A stretch of 64,000 nucleotides of DNA from Bugulina stolonifera (taxonomy: Eukaryota > Bryozoa > Gymnolaemata > Cheilostomatida > Bugulidae). Both the position numbers and the translations under genes were made by a program. The stretch covers positions 3,759,219 through 3,823,218 of the forward strand of contig OW285191.1 of NCBI GenBank assembly GCA_935421135.1. Reading direction: 5' to 3'. This document shows positions 26,450 to 38,159 of this stretch, piece by piece. Every line of letters starts with the position of its first letter. Positions within the stretch are counted from its first letter, which is position 1. Under the pieces are notes generated by a model. It ran no database searches. It was given only the letters and a program-made list of their open reading frames with translations, and had not been told where the DNA came from.

Positions 26450-27163
26450 TGTAATGCAAAAAATTAAACTAAGCGAACCATTCAACAGGGCATTGCCAAA
26501 AGAAAAAGATTCAAAAATGTCAGAGTCACTCCATCCTCTAACTTGTCCCACATCTATGAATGTGAACTTGTGCTCTGCATCACAAATTGCCAGTAGTTTG
26601 ATGGAGTGTTATCCTTTGTAATTGCACGGTGCCCGAGTTCTTACAAGTCAATATAAACATGGAGCAATGAAAACAGATGCAATATAAACATGAAGCAATG
26701 AAAACAGATGCGTACTTTTCCTATAATAAAAATAACAGAACTAACTATTAGCTAAAACATAGATTACTCATGGTTTCTTTTGAAATAGTGGTCAACTAGA
26801 ACCTAAACCTTTCCTATCTAGACAATGAGGGAAGTTCCACCTCTGAGCAAAAATCTAACTGATAGCTTTCCATTCAGCAACAGAGGTGGGTGGCTTCATG
26901 AACTCCTTTGCCATCTCATCCCTGATAGCTTGATATGTCTCGTACACAATGCCTGATATAGTGCCCAAGCCAAGTGGCCAATGATATCTAATGAAGGAGA
27001 AAGAGGCGCCTTCTGCCAGGTGGTGTAGTGTTATGGCTAGTCTCATATCAACGTAAGTGTCTTCTAATATAGAGTTGTTATCTCTTTGAAAGAGAACTCC
27101 AAACGCAAGCAGACCTCGGTCACGCAATGTAAATGCTGCTAGCCCAACAGTTCTCTCATTCAT
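26450..27163 (-). pseudogene. PIF/Harbinger transposase fragment
   Basis: The minus strand encodes DMRLAITLHHLAEGASFSFI, GLGTISGIVYETYQAI and KPPTSVAEWKAIS, then after a degraded gap HSIKLLAICDAEHKFTFIDV (26,450-26,610) and GWSDSDIFESFSF. These are consecutive blocks of the DDE_Tnp_4 transposase of PIF/Harbinger elements. Stops and frame changes separate the blocks, so it is inactive. A C-terminal fragment of the same family, in opposite orientation, lies at 30.37 kb. Confidence 0.75.
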
Positions 27164-27499
27164 TCGGGCTATATTGCATATATTGTAAAATTACTAGTAG
27201 CATTGACATTTTGTATAACAAAAGGACTGGAAACACTCGTACAACTGTATCTGCAAATGGGTTGTCATTTATGGGTCCAAGTACGAAAATGTCCTCAATT
27301 TCACAATGGCAAAAGCCATTCCTAATTATTTCTTTTTGGCCTGGCAATGTAAAATGTGTGTACATATCACCAAACCACAAGGCACTCAATTGTCTCAATG
27401 CTACCCCTGATATTAGTAGATTTGCCACAACCTCATAATTGTCTTCATTTTCCTTATTCGCCTGTTCCAATTCCAAAATTTTTCTGTGGACCACCTGTT

Positions 27500-28020
27500 A
27501 AACCTTTTTAAGTTAATCCTTAATAGCTTTGTTGGCCGAAATGTCCAATGGCTGTAGTTGATCAGTCATATTTTTGAGTACCTGTGCAATTTTACAGTTG
27601 AGGGCCTCCAATTTTGCAATCACCTCTTCCATCAGATGGGCTTTTAAGGCATCAAAGATGACAATGCAATGTACATCTTCACCAACCTTTTCTCTTTGAT
27701 CCTTTAAGTATGGCTCCAGAATTTGTGAATAAATAATAACATAGTGTCTAGGTTAGCCCAGTGGTTGGGTTTTGTATGACACAAAACCCTTTAGGAAACC
27801 CTCTAACTGGTTGGGACTTGGGAGTTTTCCCTGGATAGATAAGGTGAAGTGTCAGCATTTGGCTAGCTAGTGTTACGACAATGAGAGCTGTGTCAGACCC
27901 TTTGACACCTTGTCCAGCAATGGCCACTTTTGAGGATCCACATTCAGCCATGGTCCATCTCTCAGCTGGAACATAGTATAGTGGTGTCTCATCCCAATTT
28001 AGACCATTGATGGAGGAATG
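27500..28020 (-). pseudogene. Pogo/DDE_1-type transposase remnant
   Basis: The minus strand reads LNWDETPLYYVP, ERWTMAECGSSKVAIAGQGV, LHLIYPGKTPKSQP, then VHCIVIFDALKAHL, LKNMTDQLQPLDISANKAIK. These are the ordered DDE_1 superfamily blocks (first Asp strand, G..V.I.G, LIY.GKT, second Asp FD...H, QPLD...NK). A stop after NPTTGLT and a frame change lie between the halves. It directly abuts the Harbinger fragment, indicating stacked insertions. Confidence 0.72.
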
Positions 28021-29633
28021 CTTCCCATTTTTACATGATTGGCAATTTTGTTTAGGATGCTGAACTTCTTTTCCATAACGTATCTGAGACCAGATATATT
28101 TGCAATTTCAAAGCAAAATGACAGTCTCTATTATATTGCTAAAAGTTTGGTTCTAGCCGCTAACATAATATTGTAACTTACAGCCTCTCAGGCATCTCTT
28201 TATTCTCAGTCAAAAAAGTGATTTGAAACATATTCTGTGCCCAATAGCACCAAAAAAAGTATATAGGCCCTAAAGAAATGCTTGTTAAACAAGTATAGTT
28301 TGTCTAGGACAGCTACTGAGTACATTTACCTGGGATAACTACTGAGTAAATTCATGTGAAGTTTTAGCAGTAATTACTTAGTAGTTCAAGCTAAACGGGT
28401 ATCAGACAAGTCCCTAATGAAAATACTGTGGACTGGTGTCATCCAGTCTGACTTCAAACAGAGTAGTAACCAATGTCATCTACCAACTACTCACTCTTCA
28501 AGACTAGTCTCTGGTCACTAAATTGATGGGGAGCAGAGCAAACAGCTCTACTCAGTCATCAACTAAAGAAAGAAGAGTTCTTTCCTGTTCTATTTCTAAC
28601 AGAGGAAGCTCAACTGTTTCAATATTCTTGTAAGTCTTCACAAGGTACAGAATCTCACAGGGTTGATTTGACCTAGCCATATGGTTCTCAAGGTACTATC
28701 ATGGACTATCATGAGCAGAGTGGGGTCTCTTTTTAGAATATCTATATCCAATGATAGGTTTGACAAAATGCAGAATACAATAAATGGATGGTGTTGACCA
28801 CCAGTGACTATTATACAAAGTTCCGTTCTTAACTTCTGCCACAAGTAACCACCAATGAGATCTATAATGAGAAAATAAATGACAAAATGATCAACAAGAT
28901 GAAAAACTACCTGAACAGAACGATCTTACTTGATAGTATATGCATAAAAAACTGGCCTTTTTTCCGATGTCTTTGAAGTTTTGCAGTAATTGTCCTCACA
29001 CAAACAATCAAGCACAAGTAGGACTGCTTTGTAGGACTGTTTGCCTTTTTCTGTAAGGTACTGTAATGAGGCAAATTTGGAACCAGTTCACAGCAAAATG
29101 GCTCAAAACAAACCTGGAAGACGCTAACCCCTTTGGAGCTGACCTGAAAGCGACAACTCATTTTGGTACCAACCTGAAAACAGTTCAGGACCTATAACAC
29201 GCCAATGATGGGCGCACTGACATCGTTTTACCATTTTTAATACCTACTCCATACAAGTCGAAAACAGGTGTAACCCGTTGCGGACATCTTAGGCCTTTAC
29301 TTTTCTCTGTAACCCAATGGGACCAATGAACAGTCGTAGAGGCCCTTTCCGCATGGAATCTTCTCCTACAACGGGATTCAGCAAAACTATAATCTGCTAT
29401 GACAAAACAATCTAACGATTTCGCGCCCATACCTCTCAGCAGATTTCTAGCTTGTGAATGCAAATTTTATTAGATGTAGATCAATTCTTGTCCAATACAT
29501 CTACTGTCAAAAAAGTGTAGGTTGTATGTTCAGAAGCTGATGTTTTTGTATTACAAGCTGGTGGGATAACAAGTCATAAATCCCCAATCAACAGGACCAT
29601 TGTGAGTGATGAGTGTATTTACCTCAAACTCGC

Positions 29634-29724
29634 ATCAATCATATTGCTTGTGAGCCACTCCCCTTCATCCAGGGAGTGGATGTCCGTCTCATAAATATCC
29701 ACCCCATTTCGGTTTGTTATCCTG
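29634..29724 (-). other. Isolated exon with Ulp1/C48 protease-like N-terminal motif
   Basis: A short minus-strand frame is bounded by TTTTGCAG and GTAAAT and encodes GVDIYETDIHSLDEGEWLTS, NMIDASLR. The pattern (Y..DI.SL..GEWL....ID) resembles the start of Ulp1/SENP-type cysteine protease domains. No downstream His/Asp/Cys exon was found, so this is a fragment or a single recognisable exon. Confidence 0.35.
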
Positions 29725-30360
29725 CAAAAATATCGAAAATCACTGACATACGGATAAAGGGAGCTTGAATTCTCAAGCACTAGAATTACATTCGCATTGA
29801 GGAGTATTATTTGTGTTTTGTAGTAGTATTTATCAGTGAGGATATATTGTGAGCCCAGAGGGCGTCATGTGACAAAGCACGCGTGTGGGGGGCGCGTGTT
29901 TGTAGGAAAGAATCTGACCCAATACAAGAATTTGAACAAATAAGTACCCAATGTTTCTGGGTGTGTAGTTCTGACTACCATTGCTCGATTGAGTCGTTAG
30001 CACTGAATAAACATGGATAAAAAAGCCCATAAGATGAAACAAAATTTCTCTGCTGAGCCTAAAAAAACAAGATAGAGGATCTCTAAGACGAGCAAGATCT
30101 GTTAGTATGGCTACCAGTGGTATAAGTCCAATTCTTCTCCACAAATCCAGCTAATCGGTGGGCTTTCCCAGCTTAGCTTGAACAGAAGCATATCACAGTA
30201 GCAACTACTAGTAACAACTAGTTAGTGCTACCATTATTTACACCATGAAGAGCAGGCAGGCGTAAATAACGCTTGCTGTAATAGTATTTTTCATTGATAA
30301 TAGTGCGTACCTAAGCACAATGGAGTTTACAGTGAAGAACTACAAGTAATAAACTTTAAT

Positions 30361-30680
30361 TAAATGGACTTTGGAGCGTAGCCTTCCTCACCATAGTATC
30401 ATAGCTTCATCAATCGTAATGTTAGAAGAAGCAAGCCCCAATAAACTCACAACAATGGTTTATGCGGCTTGCATACTCCACAACTTCTTGCTCTCATCAG
30501 AGGATGATGAATATATGCCAGCAGGCTATGGCAATGCCCCTAGAGGAGCTGAAGAGTTGATGGATGGTCTATGGCGATTAGACAATGCACTTGAAGGTGT
30601 AGGTCGGTTGCCTGGACAAAACTGGGCAGTGTCTGCCATTGAAACCAGATTGCAGTTACACCTTTCGGTGAAACTGATGT
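30361..30680 (+). pseudogene. PIF/Harbinger transposase C-terminal fragment
   Basis: The plus strand encodes LTTMVYAACILHNFLLSSED, then DEYMPAGYGNAPR, DGLWRLDNAL, matching the extreme C-terminus of Harbinger transposases (V.AACILHNFL...). The catalytic core is missing upstream. It is oppositely oriented to the larger Harbinger remnant at 26.5-27.2 kb and may belong to another copy, paired with the MADF gene next to it. Confidence 0.62.
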
Positions 30681-31019
30681 CTTTGGTCCTTTGTCAGTCG
30701 ACGGTATTGTTCTTTCACCATGTTGCCAAATGTTTCCACATCTTGTTCATCTGAGTTTTCTGGTTGCTAAAATGATCAATTGTAAATTTAGATCCAGATA
30801 TGAAGACAAAAGCAGAAATAATGCTACTTGCTGTCTATGCAGCGGAAGATTTGGTTTGATACTTGAAAATGTATTACCATTATACTAGTCTTGGAGTACA
30901 GTGTTTAATTTCTTCTAATGATGATTTTGTGAATAGTGTTGAAATACAAGAAATAAGATTAAAGATATGTCTAGATGGTTCTACTATATCTATTCACATG
31001 TAAACGTAAACTACAATTT

Positions 31020-31640
31020 TCAATATATTAAGATAATATCTACTATACTCACTGGCGCTCTCCTCTTTTCCATTAACGCAGTGATGGTTTGTATACTCTG
31101 TAAAAGACCCGCACCGATTGGGTCTTCAGGAGACTTTCGTTTCTTGCTTGTTGACGCTGATGAAGATGGTGTAGGGGTGGCAGCTAAAGTTGAGGTTGAA
31201 GAGGTAGTTGGTGTTGAAGAGGTGGTCGGCATAGATGACGCAGTCGGCTCTGAAGAGGCAGTTGTGGTTGTCGGTGTTGTGCATATAGTGGCAGATGGAC
31301 TGGAGGAGCTCCTACTGCCACATTAGAGGCCGTGACATTAGATGTTGTTCTAAAGCAAAAAGTCATGCAGCTTTTGTAATTAGATTATAAATAAATTATT
31401 TAAAAATCATATGAAAGAAGGAAATTGCTAAATTGAGTTCCAATGAAAATACAAAATCCGTACTCTGCTAACTTCATGAAATCATCCAGCCATGACATCT
31501 GCTTCCACAGATACCATGTTGGCTCAGCCGTCGCCCCTGAGCCGCTCTTCTGCTTTTCCCTCAGTCTCTTCTTGGCCTTGCGATATTTGTCTCTTAAATT
31601 ATGCCAGAAACTGGATGCATAATCTGAGTCTACAAAAAAT
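31020..31640 (-). pseudogene. MADF-type DNA-binding protein exons, disrupted
   Basis: An exon starting near 31,628 after TTTTTTGTAG encodes SDYASSFWHNLRDKYRKAKK and EPTWYLWKQMSWLDDFM, the core of a MADF domain. A downstream exon near 31,345-31,030 is Ser/Thr/Pro-rich (TTSSTPTTSSTSTL) and ends KKRKSPEDPIGAGLLQSIQT. PIF/Harbinger elements commonly carry a MADF or Myb/SANT protein beside the transposase, fitting the fragment at 30.4 kb. The BEL element begins about 40 bp upstream of the MADF exon, and no N-terminal exon was found beyond it. Confidence 0.55.
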
Positions 31641-31669
31641 GTTGTATATGCATGTATTGCAGCTGTACA

Positions 31670-32099
31670 TGACAGAATAATAATATTATTGGATAAATTA
31701 CCTCTTTTGAGTCTCCCAGTAGCAGTAATATAATATAAGTTTCTGGTAGTAAAATATCTGCTCCAAAATATAGCAGATCTTGATGTCATACACCCATAGT
31801 AACATTGGGCCTTTTGATTTCCATATTTCAGAGGTATACTTATATAGGAGTAAAATAGATAAAAATAGCAATAGTTGATGTCATATTGTGACATCATTAG
31901 CTGGGTATGTATGTACTTGCAGTCACATTGGGTCAGCACTGAATCATCGTTAGGCAGGGGTAAAACTGGTTCTATCTAGCATAATGAATAATACAGGATG
32001 TTTGTCAAATGTAAAACTGTAAATAAAAATACATCCTGGTATAAAGTAGTAAACAAAACTGTATGTCAGCAAATATGAATCACATGTTGGCCATTTACA
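31670..32099 (-). repeat. BEL/Pao 3' LTR
   Basis: A 430 bp direct repeat of 37,367-37,821. On the minus strand it starts TGTAAATGGCCAACATG and ends TTATTCTGTCA, the TG...CA ends of LTRs. It lacks a 25 bp segment present in the other LTR (after GTTAGGCAG) and shows at least one substitution (GATGTCATA versus GATGTTATA). Confidence 0.9.
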
Positions 32100-32108
32100 C
32101 TCCCACCT
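32100..32108 (-). other. Polypurine tract of the BEL/Pao element
   Basis: AGGTGGGAG on the minus strand lies directly against the 3' LTR start (TGTAAATGG), the expected position of the plus-strand primer in reverse transcription. Confidence 0.8.
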
Positions 32109-32195
32109 AAATTTAATGCCTTGAATTAAATTTACCTATTTCTTAATTGAATCTCTTACTAGCATTACAATTTTGTGAATTGGACGTTCAACAAT

Positions 32196-33470
32196 TTAGG
32201 GAGTACTACTGCCTCCAGGCACATAGGAGCCATCGGCCAGTTGAATTCTAACAGAACGAATAAGACCATCATGTGACTTATAGCATTCAAGCACACGTCC
32301 CACACTCCACTTATTCCTCACCATGTTCGCCTCTCTCAACATGACTATATCTCCTACATTCACACGTTCACTTTCATTCACCCATTTCTGTCTAGCCTGT
32401 AGTGATTGCACATACTCATTCTTCCAACGAGTCCAAAACTCATTAGCAATAGTTTGAACCTGTCTCCAGCGTTTTCTAGCATACAGGTCAGCAGGGTCAA
32501 ATTCACCAGGTAGTGGTAAGACAATGTCAGACTTCATTGTTAACAAGGTGTTAGGTGTGAGCACTGTCATTTCACTGTCATTTAAATTTTCACTTGTCAG
32601 TGGCCTGCTATTTACAATTGCCATAGCCTCATAAAACACTGTGCGTAAGGTATTTGTGGAAATTCTCCCACCATGCTTTCTTAAGATGGATTCTAGTGCA
32701 TTTCTTGCTGTTCTAATTTGCCTCTCCCAGACACCTCCCATATGGCTGGCATTAGCAACATTCATCACAAACTCACATTCATTCTGTTTCAAGAAGGTTT
32801 TTAATTGGGAGTCGACCATATCTTTCAATTCTCTACCCAACTCATTTTTCATTCCTACGAAGTTAGTGCCTTGATCTGACCTTATTTGTCTGACAATGCC
32901 TCTGAGTGCAATAAAATTTCTCAAAGCATTGATCAAAGAGTCGGAAGATAAGTCATCTAAAAGTTCAATATGAATGGCCCTTGATGCCATGCAAGTTAGC
33001 AACAAGCCACATCGTTTAATTTCCTTCCTACAATCTTTTACTAAAAAGGGACCAAAGCAATCTGCCCCTACATTTGTGAAAGGTGGAGCAACTACTAAAC
33101 GCTCTGAGGGCAGATCTGCCATCTTTTGAGAACAGAAGTTTCCCCTAGTCTTCTTACAACTAACACAATCTCTGATTACTGAGCACACTAGCGATCTCCC
33201 ACCAACAATCCATAGACCATGTGAACGTACACAAGCCATCGTTAGACCTCTACCCTGGTGTTGATTGCGTTTGTGAATAAATCTGACAACTAATCTAGAT
33301 ATGTGTGAGGCCTTGGGTAGCACAACTGGATGTTTCACATCAAACTCAACACAATCCATACTGGCTAGTCTCCCACCTACACGCAACAAACCAGCTTTAT
33401 CAAGAAAGACATTCAAACCCCTTAATGAACTGGATTTTGGTAACTTGTTTTTATTTCTCAGAGCTTCCAA
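32196..33470 (-). pseudogene. BEL/Pao integrase region
   Basis: A 424-codon open frame with the zinc-binding HHCC region (HIHKRNQH-like ... CVSCKK), then the DDE core: VGADCFGPF (Asp 1), IRSDQGTNFVG (Asp 2) and the Glu region HMGGVWERQIRTARNALESI, followed by a C-terminal DUF5641-like block (KRWRQVQTIANEFWTRW, VGDIVMLREAN). This order is diagnostic of BEL/Pao. The frame is offset from the upstream pol frame, with a 13 bp overlap, so the polyprotein is broken here unless frameshifting occurs. Confidence 0.88.
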
Positions 33471-36400
33471 TTCTTTGTAGTAGACTTCCTGTTGGGCAAT
33501 TTTATAAATAAATTGTTTGAGCTTTCTACTTTCAACTTGTGCTTAGCCCTGGCAGCTGTCTTTAACACTGTAATTGCATCTACTAACCTACTCCAGCTGG
33601 AGAATTTCTCTGATATTGCAACAAATGGATTGCTCTGTGTCTGTACAGCTTGACTTGTGAGGAGGCATGTCTTAACTTCTGGGTCACTTTCATCTAAGGG
33701 GGATAGTGCAGGCTGCACTGGAGGTGTCATAGGGTACCTGCTAAGGAACTGAGGACCACTAAACCAGTCACATTCTTGCAAGTCCCTGGCTGGCATACCA
33801 CGGGAGGCATAATCAGCGGGGTTCTGAGCAGAGGGAACATAACTCCAATCTGTAGGAGTTGAAACATCCAAGATCTTCTGCACCCTGTTAGCCACAAAAA
33901 TGTGGAACCGCCTTGACTCATTGGATAAATAGCCTAGCACTATCTTGGAGTCTGTCCAAAAATGAAGGCTTGCCTCACTATAACATGTGAGCTGACTCTT
34001 TATAAAATTACCAAGAGTGGTACTAAGAACTGCAGCTTGCAATTCCAAACGTGGTATTGAGACTGTTTTCAGTGGAGCAACTCGAGATTTAGCCATCACA
34101 AGACTACAACACGTTCTGTTCTTACTATCAACCAGCTTCAAGTAGACACATGCTCCATAACCTATCATACTAGCATCAGAAAAACAATGAATCTCCACTT
34201 TCACTACATCCTCTATAGCATAGCCTTTTAAACACCTAGGAATATGAATTTGCTGTACTTCATGCAGGGACTGTAACCAAATTTTCCATCGCTCCTCCAA
34301 CTTGCTGGGAAGACTGGCATCCCATTCTAACTTTTCCCTACAGCATTCTTGCAGCACAAGTTTCCCTTCCATAAGGACAGGGGCTACCAGACCCATGGGG
34401 TCAAATATTGAAGCCACAACAGAAAGGATATTTCTTCTAGAAATCGACCTTGATTTCAAATCTAAATCCAGCTTGAATTTGAAGTTGTCAGCCCTTGTAT
34501 CCCATAGGATACCCAAGGTCCTCTGAGTTTCACTGGTGCTGTTAGGATTCTCAAGTTTCAGCTCAATTGCTTTATCAGCTACTGACTCACACCTCTCACT
34601 GGGAGGTATTTTGCTCATGAGGTCAGCATCATTAGAAACAAACTTATGTAGCCGCACATTTCCTTTCTTACACATTTCTATGGCAGAAACAATAACTTGC
34701 AACGCCTCATCAACTGTTGATGTGCTAGTTAGCCCATCATCAACATAGAAGTCCTGCTCTATAAAATCTACAGTTTTGGCACAATGGATGTCCTTCTTAC
34801 TATGAGCTAGATATCTCAAACCAAATGTGGCACATGCAGGTGAAGATTTGGCACCAAACAAGTGTACATTCATCCTGTACACTGCTACTTTACCCTCATT
34901 GTCAAACCAAAAGAATCTCACGCAGTCTCTATCAGAAGGAGACACTCTAAACTGGTGGAACATTTTCTCAATGTCACAAGAGAAGGCAACTCTCTCAGTA
35001 CGGAACCTCAGCAAAATACCAAGAAGGCTGTTCATCATATCGGGGCCTTGCAACAAGTAATCATTCAACGACTTATCACCTGCTTTAGCACTACAATCAA
35101 ACACCACTCGAATCTTGTCTTTCTTCTTTGGATGATATACTCCAAAGTGTGGAATATACCAGCAACTTTCGTCCACAACACTGCTTTGACCTGCATGCAC
35201 AACCTCAGCATCACCTCTAGCAATTATTTCTGACATGAAGGCTCTATATCTCTCAAAATATTGTGGATCCTTTTCAAACTTCCTAACTAGCAATCTGAAT
35301 CTGTGTTCAGCTACTTGCTTGGACTTGAGTCCATTTTCTGGTTTTTGTTTGAATGGCAACGGCATGGTTACATAGCCATCTGCATCTTGCATAATTTCCT
35401 TGCTCAGCTTGGTAATAAACAATCTGTCATCAACAGAGAGCGAGTCTACATGCATGTGTCTGTCACTAAAATCTGATTCAAGCAACTGCAAAATATCACC
35501 AGGGTCTATGGAGTTATGCTCTCTTTTAGCTACAAAATCAACTGACTGTCTATGTTTGAGCATGGGTTCATTTACTGGTTGTGTCACAACTCTATGGCTA
35601 TACATGTTGTCATCAAATTGTCCTACACCATGGTTGCCTATCACACTCCAACCTAGCACTGTGCGTATGGCAAATGGTTCCTCTGGTGTGGAGGATAGTA
35701 CTTCTAAAGGCATGTGTGCAGCTGTGCAATTAACTCCTAACAAAATCCCAATGTCAAGTTCCATTATAGGTGGCAATTTATCACTTATACTATGCAAATG
35801 TGACCAATTAGCTGCTGTTTGCTGGTTAGGTATGTGCTCCCTATTTATAGGAATGCTACTAGCCGTGGTCAGCACTGCAGGCAATTTTACAACATAGTCT
35901 TGCTTATAGCCTGTGACCTTTAGACCTTCAATCTCAAAGCAATCCACTTCTGTTTGGTTTGACATGGTGTGCAATTTCAACTGCTTGCTATGTTTGTTAC
36001 ACTCTGGAATTTCCAGTTCCCCTACAAGTGCGTCACTTATGAATGAGGCATCAGACATGGAATCAATCAATGCATAGGTCAACTTCTTATTGCCATTGGG
36101 GGAAGCTACCCACACTGGTATAATCATAGAAGACAAGGTTTGATTTGCTGTGGTTAGGTTGCACAAGCTGTTTACTTTTTGATTGTTACTGGCAGGTGCC
36201 TGTGCACTTGTTTCTGGTTGTTTACTTGTAGCTGCACAAGTAGCAGTAGCTGCTGAATCAGTAGCCTCAGATTTCTTACTCTCAAATGTTTTACTTGTAC
36301 TATTTTCTACAGCATGTGATTGACCTCTAGCTGCCTGAAATTTGACTGATGATCGATGTAGAGCAGTGGGATGGTTTAGCTTACAAGATTTGCATGAGGC

Positions 36401-36496
36401 AAGAGATTTACAATATTTAGCAACATGAAAGGGTTTCACACATCTAAAACAAAGTCTATTAGAAGCCAAGAATTTTTGCTGCTCAGTTTCTGGCAT
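33458..36496 (-). pseudogene. BEL/Pao zinc knuckle, protease, reverse transcriptase and RNase H
   Basis: A 1012-codon frame. In order: CCHC-type knuckles (LCFRCVKPFHVAKYC, CKSCKLNHPTALH), an aspartic protease motif ALIDSMSDASFI at about residue 140, RT with the FYVDDGLT active site near residue 600 (about 34,733-34,752), and RNase H with CFSDASMIGYGAC and FWTDSKIVLGYL. This belongs to the Pao/BEL clade by domain order and the Pao-type RT-connection region. It is marked broken because gag upstream and integrase downstream are out of frame. Confidence 0.9.
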
Positions 36497-36499
36497 GTC

Positions 36500-37191
36500 T
36501 CTAAGCTTATAGCATTCAGCTGTCTCATGTGGTTTCTGGCAGCAAACGCAGTTAGCATGGTTTTTGTTATGTGTACATTCGCTGCTTGGGTGCTATGAAC
36601 ATGTGCTTTGTTGCTCCTAGGACTAGGTGTACTAACACTCCTGAACTCCTGAAAATCGTTACACAACTGCGGATCATTTAGAATATCAGCCTCAGCCTCC
36701 ACAAAACTAGCAAAATCTCTAAATAAAGGAAATCTACCAGTGACCTCCTTTTTCTTTACAACACGCCTACACCACCTGTTATTCAGCCATTCTGGCAATT
36801 TAGCAGCAAGTCTTCTATTGAGCCAACTATCATCTAATATGCTCAAGTCAGGAACTGAATCCTGTGCAGCCTTACTTTGTTGTAGCAAATCTGAAAATTG
36901 CAGAATACCGTTAGCATCTTTGTTACTTAGCTTAGGGAATCTCTCAAGCTTTAACCTGAAAGTTTCGGATATTCAACTGGGATCACCAAACCTCCTAGTC
37001 AACACTTCTAATGCACGAGCAAAGGCATCATTGGTCTCAAGGTATAGATAGCCAGAAATAGCCCTTTCAGCATCACCACCTATATACTTCTTCAGATAAA
37101 ACATCTTTTCCACTGCAGTAATACCAGACTGCCTATCAATCAGAACATCGAAAGCACGCTTCCATTGTGCAAATTCAAGAGGATTACCCAT
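36500..37191 (-). pseudogene. BEL/Pao gag region with in-frame stop
   Basis: The minus strand starts MGNPLEFAQWKRAFDVLID and continues with IGGDAERAISGYLY and EVLTRRFGDPS, typical of BEL/Pao gag (A..AI.G......Y..A...L..RFG.P). A TGA follows GDPS, then the same frame continues with FRLKLERFPKLSNKD. A further frame change near 36,595 precedes the zinc-knuckle part. Confidence 0.82.
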
Positions 37192-37366
37192 AAAAACACT
37201 AGACTCTGGTAATAATATACATGTAAATGATAGCTAAATATAGAATAATAACATGCAGTAAGCTATAATATTCACTTGTATTAAAATGACCACAAATATG
37301 TACTCAAATGTATTAATTGCTTAGGTATGAACATTGACAGCAGTCAAACCACAGTATTTGGCATCA

Positions 37367-37821
37367 TGACAGAATAATAATATTATTGGATAAATTACCT
37401 CTTTTGAGTCTCCCAGTAGCAGTAATATAATATAAGTTTCTGGTAGTAAAATATCTGCTCCAAAATATAGCAGATCTTGATGTTATACACCCATAGTAAC
37501 ATTGGGCCTTTTGATTTCCATATTTCAGAGGTATACTTATATAGGAGTAAAATAGATAAAAATAGCAATAGTTGATGTCATATTGTGACATCATTAGCTG
37601 GGTATGTATGTACTTGCAGTCACATTGGGTCAGCACTGAATCATCGTTAGGCAGCATATTATAACAAAAATAACAAAAAGGGTAAAACTGGTTCTATCTA
37701 GCATAATGAATAATACAGGATGTTTGTCAAATGTAAAACTGTAAATAAAAATACATCCTGGTATAAAGTAGTAAACAAAACTGTATGTCAGCAAATATGA
37801 ATCACATGTTGGCCATTTACA
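37367..37821 (-). repeat. BEL/Pao 5' LTR
   Basis: 455 bp, nearly identical to the 3' LTR apart from a 25 bp insertion-like segment (CATATTATAACAAAAATAAC...) and a few substitutions. The sequence following it on the minus strand (TGATGCCAAATACTG) would be the primer-binding region, but it does not start with the usual TGG, so I cannot assign a tRNA. Confidence 0.9.
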
Positions 37822-37854
37822 ATTAGTAAAATCAGAACATAGGACCTATTTCAC

Positions 37855-38155
37855 ACTAAAACAGTGACATTTTGCTTTCAAAGTCTGAACTTCTGACACC
37901 ATTTAGTTTCACAAAATTTAAATAGTAGCTCAAATAACTCTACAAAAATTTTGAGCTAACGAAAGAATTCAATTTGACTTGCAGTTGGTCTAGATAGTTT
38001 GATAAAAACTTGAGTTTCTCTTCTGGGGTCATGCAAAGATTTTACTTCTAGCTTGAAAGATTTGATTAGTCATCAAAAATGAATTGACTTGTGACTAAGA
38101 ATTGGCCATGGTGACTTGAGTGTCCAAAAGAACACTTGCAAACATCTCTGCCTTT
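37855..38155 (-). repeat. Dispersed repeat, inverted copy of 10.2-10.5 kb
   Basis: See the copy at 10,165-10,505; this copy directly abuts the outer edge of the BEL/Pao 5' LTR, so the retrotransposon may have inserted at its border. Confidence 0.55.
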
Positions 38156-38159
38156 AGCT

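Larger units (their letters stand above)
31670..37821 (-). mobile_element. BEL/Pao LTR retrotransposon, complete but inactivated
   Basis: A 6.15 kb element on the minus strand: 5' LTR 37,821-37,367, leader, gag 37,191-36,500, pol 36,496-33,458, integrase frame 33,470-32,196, polypurine tract AGGTGGGAG (32,108-32,100) and 3' LTR. Gag-pol breaks are an in-frame TGA in gag near 36,977, a frame change near 36,595 before the zinc knuckles and another near 33,510 between RNase H and integrase. The flanks (GTACA left, ATTAG right) are not a 5 bp duplication, so the ends may have changed since insertion. Confidence 0.9.

Noticed and set aside
31640..31939. N-terminal part of a 179-codon minus-strand ORF, repeated at 37,364-37,657
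   Set aside because: This part is LTR sequence; only the part below about 31,640 is real MADF coding.
35400..35897. 165-codon plus-strand ORF
   Set aside because: Antisense shadow of the BEL/Pao pol frame with no recognisable domain.
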